Shown one piece after another: positions 61,101-64,000 of a stretch of 64,000 bases of DNA. Under the pieces are notes generated by a model that made no database searches, was not told the origin of the DNA, and worked only from the letters and a program-made list of their open reading frames with translations. How positions within the stretch are numbered: the first letter of the stretch is position 1; each line of letters begins with the position of its first letter. The position numbers and the translations under genes are program-made. The stretch is from Alloprevotella rava (GTDB lineage Bacteria; Bacteroidota; Bacteroidia; Bacteroidales; Bacteroidaceae): assembly GCF_014195585.1 (NCBI RefSeq), contig NZ_JACICA010000003.1, forward strand, positions 124,001-188,000, written 5' to 3'.

Positions 61101-64000
61101 ATTGCAGAATTGTCTGGCAGCAATACGGTAGCATTCCAATACACGCTGACAGGACAGAAAAGAACTGTCGGTAGGTCTTGGGAACGCGTAGAGCTGAAAC
61201 TAACTTCCGAAGAAGGAGCAACACTTCCGCTCACGCTCTATTGTTACACCCGTGAGCACCACGCTAAATTGGTGGCTAATATCGATAATATTACGACAAG
61301 CGTAACTAAGGATCAGAGTCGCACCTATCCTGTCCAACTATCTAATACGGGATTAGCCGAGACGGGACGCATCAAAATAGTTCTTCCCGAGGGGCTTTCA
61401 TCCTTTATCAGTCTTGTGACACCACAAGATGTTCCGTCGCTCAAGAAAGGCGAGAGCACAACTGTTATGCTTCGCTTCACAGCTGGCAATAAAGATATCA
61501 ACGCTATCCAAAAAGGTAGTTTTGCCATCAATTGTGCTAACGGTAATGGAATAACCGTTCATTTCAATGTTAAAGTGGTGAGCGAAAGCAAAGGAAACTT
61601 CCATGTTCGTGTGCGCGATGAGAATACCATCTATGGTAATAAAGAAGGAGAACATCCCTATGTAGAAAATGCTTCTGTACAGATAAAAGATGTCAACACA
61701 GGAGCTCTTATCGTTGAGGGAAAGACTGATGCCGATGGTCGCGTCAATTTCGACAATCTGAATGAAGGGTATTACAGCCTTTATGTCACGGCCGACAAGC
61801 ATGGCAACCATCAGCAAAACATTCTTGTCAGTCCAGGAGAAACAACAGAACTTCTGGCTACAATTTCCTATCAAGCTATTTCCGTGACTTGGGATGTGGA
61901 AGAAACAGAAGTGGAGGACGAATATAGTATTGTGCCCACTTTGGTCTATGAAACGCAAGTGCCTGTTCCCGTAGTGCGCATGACGCTGCCCGACACCGTA
62001 GCACTTGATCGTATTGAAAAAGGGCGTGCAACGCTTTTCAATATTCTTCTCCGTAACGATGGTCTTATCGCAGCTCAGAATGTGAGAGTAAATCTTCCCA
62101 AGGTTAACGGCTTCACGTTCCAGCCACTGATGGAAGTGTTCGGTATCACCCTTGGCGCAGGACAAAGCAAGACAATTCCTGTACGCGTCACACACGCTAC
62201 ACCGTCTTCTGGCACGCGTCGACAAGCACCAGTAGAAAATAACATTCCTTGTTCCACCAGCATACAGGTTAATTATGAATGGCCTTGTGGAGAAAACATG
62301 AAAGTAGCATGGGTAGCAAATATCATGATGCTGTCAGCAGATCAATATAAGTGTACAGGAAAGAAAAAACCGGGAAGCACAGCTGGTTATGTCTCTAATG
62401 ACAATGTAGATCCTGCCGACCTTATAGGAATCAATCCTGAAGACTTACCCTCTGCTGGCTATTCTTCTGGCTCTGAAAGTTCCGTAGAAAGTATGGCAAA
62501 GCTTCTCTGTACTATGTTGGAATGTATTCCTTTCGATATTCCGTATGAATCATGCTTTGCTACAGGACAATCAATAGCCTCAGGAGATTCTGCGATGGCT
62601 TATGGTATTCTTAGCGGAAATTGGGAAACCCTCAGTTGTTTAGCAGAACTTGTAAAAAAAGCAATGCCTTACGATGAATATCTCAATTGTGTCAAAGGCA
62701 TTTATAATAATTCCTTTATTCGTCAGGAACGAAAAGCTCCTTCTGGGAAGCCTGAAATGCCAGAACAGCTCAGAGCCTACACTAAGAAAGCATATCCCTA
62801 TGTCGACTATCTGAAAACATCGAGTCTTATTTATGATGAGTTCTCCGGGACAACCTCCATCTTAAATATCTTGACACCTCAGTTGGCCACTTCTCTGCAT
62901 CGTATCGATTCTGTATTGATGGCACAACACGCTCAGGGTAAGCTCGAACAAGTCGACACGCTGAAGATTCCTCTCTATGCTCAACCTGGGCAGTCGGAAA
63001 CTTCTCTGGAAGCAGAGTTGACGGGATTGATGCCCAATGGTGTTGCCAACATACAGGGTTTCCGCCTACGCCACTATGTGGATCGCATAAAGAATAATTT
63101 CCGTATAGCTGATGGCTTGGCGGCCACCAGTGACAACTACATGCATCGAACCATTCTCGATAAGTACACCGCTCATCTCGATTCTTGCCAACAAGCTATG
63201 GTAGATTTAGGCTTTGCCAGCTGGGAAGAACTTGTAAAGAGTGCCAATAGGGACAAACAGGAATTTTTCGACAATCAGTCCGCTAATACTTGTGCGAAAG
63301 TAAAGCTCGAAATCGACCAAAAACTCGTGCTTACGCGCCAAGCTTTCCGCGGGACGCTGACCATTGAAAACAGCATGGAAACCGAATTGAAAGACATTGA
63401 TCTGAAAGTCACGGCCACAAACCTCCTTGGCGAATTGGCTACATCTCATGAGATGCAGATCAACTTCGAGAAGATTACGGGCTTTGCAGGCGCATTGGAA
63501 GGGCCGTGGACATTGGGCGGAAAGTCGAAAGGTGTGGCCACAATACTCTTTATACCTACGAAGTATGCAGCTCCCGATACGGTAACCACTTACTCTTTTG
63601 GTGGAACACTGAATTTCACGGCCGATGGCGAAAGTCGTTCGCGAAACCTCTGGCCTGTCAAGCTACAAGTGAAACCTTCACCCGAACTCGACCTTACCTA
63701 CTTTATGCAGCGTGATATCTATGGCGATAATCCGCTAACAAAAGATGTTGTAGAACCTGTTGTGCCGGCAGAATTCTCCGTGCTCATCCATAATAAGGGT
63801 AGAGGAGAGGCCACCAATGTGCGTATATTAAAGGAACAACCTAAGGTGGTGGAAAATGCGAAAGGACAGAATGTAAACTTTGCCATCGTAGCTTCCAGCC
63901 TTAATGGGCAGCCGCAAGCACTTGCCCTTGATTCTACTATTGCTACAGACTTTGGTAACATTGCACCTGACTCCTCGTCTTATGCAACGTGGTACCTGAC
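58179..64000 (+). CDS. Giant surface protein with cohesin-like, Calx-beta and CARDB-type domains (3' end cut by window edge)
   Basis: Starts at ATG 58179, 37 nt after the BspA-like stop, and stays open to 64000 (1,940 codons so far). Signal peptide 'LMLCSLVVQAQ' ends near residue 23. Residues about 24-165 are cohesin-like: 'VVAVQFDIQLP' and 'SGALATFSVKLP'. Then a CARDB-like domain (about 170-290), three Calx-beta-like units (about 400-700; 'PTVLEGDESGTRLTV', 'VTIPAGQSSVTVTF'), further CARDB-type domains, a carboxypeptidase-regulatory-like domain ('DADGRVNFDNLNEGYYSLYV', near 1185) and a Cys-containing helical part (about 1380-1500). Likely cell-surface or T9SS-secreted and co-transcribed with the BspA-like gene. 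The C-terminus is not visible. Confidence 0.8.
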   Translation, partial: MNIRHFFSFVVLMLCSLVVQAQTNILQVPDMDYAAGKRLDIPVEMENTSNVVAVQFDIQLPYHSVADSLLPSRLKGHEMTVTKLSFYKYHSDFAYRVIIYSANNNELIGSSGALATFSVKLPENLENGKKLNVKLHNVILSDRDGKNVATGSKDGVITVKLVPRPDLVPTDVKVAQTQASPKDLLDFNWTVRNQGDSIAAAGWTEKIFLQNEDGTKVYVGMTSYEGVLAKGASVNRSLQLQLDEFPAINGNVRPIVQILPAADCGEITLDQGNNTAAADNYSLYVKKYLVLTPYQKPIPENSTSVYACELRRTGDISFSETFKVKVTDRNGNEGRLRLMDEGKVTFVRGTSRAYIGVQPVNDDIVSPDDVMLLIVNSELNNGYGMVRDTLHIEEDELASLTLTLDKQDYNEGDIIHGTLTAERLFSGLLTVNLAIENQERFSIPRRVIFAEGATTANFDIKVLDDKLPANDITVKLTATAKRYTPANVLFLLHDNDMPAISLTLTPKTVGENAGPQAIYGTVTRSEVTDNKITVKLSDDSQGDIYYSVRTLTLPPGTTTAHFPLGVVDNNNKEGDRMVHIRAAVYMTDCDCDAIGDKQGAVSDSILITDDDGPMLSVTTSKPTVLEGDESGTRLTVRRNTETSSPLTVELKSDGTDVELPSSVTIPAGQSSVTVTFKALANGVQEGDRTVSVTATANGFSTGSCWMLISDRTLPDAAFGTLSLSKTQVDAGSNVDATILLKNIGAAPLPAGVIIQLLQDGKEISSMPLPEALPVASERELTMHFRASDVPGDYRITAVVNSGKKVVELLYLNNKSEAADLKVLSLYTFTIAADKAVYNEGDTIRLTGQAMKSGAGDVNQLRVEPYIIFNGDRQALEVQTDASGHYETNYVLPTGYRGSFSYGVCIPGEKLTDEMGTFNVYGFERTSKDFLKHEVFKGEPYQGSIMLKNMTGLSLHNITPTITSNAGEYLLEMTPIAELSGSNTVAFQYTLTGQKRTVGRSWERVELKLTSEEGATLPLTLYCYTREHHAKLVANIDNITTSVTKDQSRTYPVQLSNTGLAETGRIKIVLPEGLSSFISLVTPQDVPSLKKGESTTVMLRFTAGNKDINAIQKGSFAINCANGNGITVHFNVKVVSESKGNFHVRVRDENTIYGNKEGEHPYVENASVQIKDVNTGALIVEGKTDADGRVNFDNLNEGYYSLYVTADKHGNHQQNILVSPGETTELLATISYQAISVTWDVEETEVEDEYSIVPTLVYETQVPVPVVRMTLPDTVALDRIEKGRATLFNILLRNDGLIAAQNVRVNLPKVNGFTFQPLMEVFGITLGAGQSKTIPVRVTHATPSSGTRRQAPVENNIPCSTSIQVNYEWPCGENMKVAWVANIMMLSADQYKCTGKKKPGSTAGYVSNDNVDPADLIGINPEDLPSAGYSSGSESSVESMAKLLCTMLECIPFDIPYESCFATGQSIASGDSAMAYGILSGNWETLSCLAELVKKAMPYDEYLNCVKGIYNNSFIRQERKAPSGKPEMPEQLRAYTKKAYPYVDYLKTSSLIYDEFSGTTSILNILTPQLATSLHRIDSVLMAQHAQGKLEQVDTLKIPLYAQPGQSETSLEAELTGLMPNGVANIQGFRLRHYVDRIKNNFRIADGLAATSDNYMHRTILDKYTAHLDSCQQAMVDLGFASWEELVKSANRDKQEFFDNQSANTCAKVKLEIDQKLVLTRQAFRGTLTIENSMETELKDIDLKVTATNLLGELATSHEMQINFEKITGFAGALEGPWTLGGKSKGVATILFIPTKYAAPDTVTTYSFGGTLNFTADGESRSRNLWPVKLQVKPSPELDLTYFMQRDIYGDNPLTKDVVEPVVPAEFSVLIHNKGRGEATNVRILKEQPKVVENAKGQNVNFAIVASSLNGQPQALALDSTIATDFGNIAPDSSSYATWYL

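Overview
The window looks like a chromosome segment of a Bacteroidales bacterium, most likely Prevotellaceae. The evidence is a type IX secretion (T9SS) gene (PorQ family), several proteins ending in T9SS-type sorting tails, NigD-like and fimbrillin-like lipoproteins, a BspA-like leucine-rich-repeat protein, a GH92 mannosidase, TonB parts, and Bacteroidetes-type promoters (TTG-N19-21-TAnnTTTG). Genes are mostly short operons separated by strong hairpins. I saw no rRNA, tRNA, CRISPR array or transposase.

Layout. 1-3.3 kb: porQ (cut by the left edge), diverging from tonB-like, cmk and ispH. 3.3-5 kb: an accessory stretch with DnaA-box-like iterons, a palindromic repeat, a ~180 bp inverted-repeat element, a collapsed toxin-antitoxin remnant, a (CT)22 tract and a small Gly-rich ORF before a fimbrillin-like lipoprotein. 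6.5-17.6 kb: TrmH-type methyltransferase, MATE pump, metal P1B-ATPase, an intact YafQ-type toxin-antitoxin pair, GltD-like flavoprotein, porin, YitT protein, Tag glycosylase, nitroreductase. 17.8-21.1 kb: an operon for a NigD-like lipoprotein, an ECF sigma factor and an unusual anti-sigma/beta-barrel fusion, with an Ig-like lipoprotein gene just upstream. 21.3-36.5 kb: peptidases (M18, C1, M24), an uncharacterised ATP-grasp-like protein, small OMP, ThiL, DUF488, FKBP, HAD, flavodoxin-type reductase, Fe-alcohol dehydrogenase, secreted S8 protease, cysteine-desulfidase family protein, small AraC regulator. 37.3-44.3 kb: TonB-dependent receptor, secreted T9SS cargo, GH92 mannosidase, AlkD-like protein.

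44.7-51.6 kb holds the most coherent functional unit: outer-membrane porin, imelysin lipoprotein, di-haem c-type oxidoreductase, and a CcsBA cytochrome c synthase. It looks like a self-contained envelope redox/iron module that carries its own haem-attachment enzyme. Just after it lies a porin gene missing its 5' end exactly where a repeat element sits. 53-64 kb carries a second small Gly-rich ORF, a very large BspA-like protein interrupted by one in-frame TAG and ending in dockerin-like repeats, and a giant surface protein (>1,900 residues, open at the right edge) that begins with a cohesin-like domain.

Six copies of an ~80 bp palindromic intergenic repeat (CAATAAGG/CCTTATTG blocks around TCAGCTGAC cores) are spread through the window and explain many spurious small reading frames.
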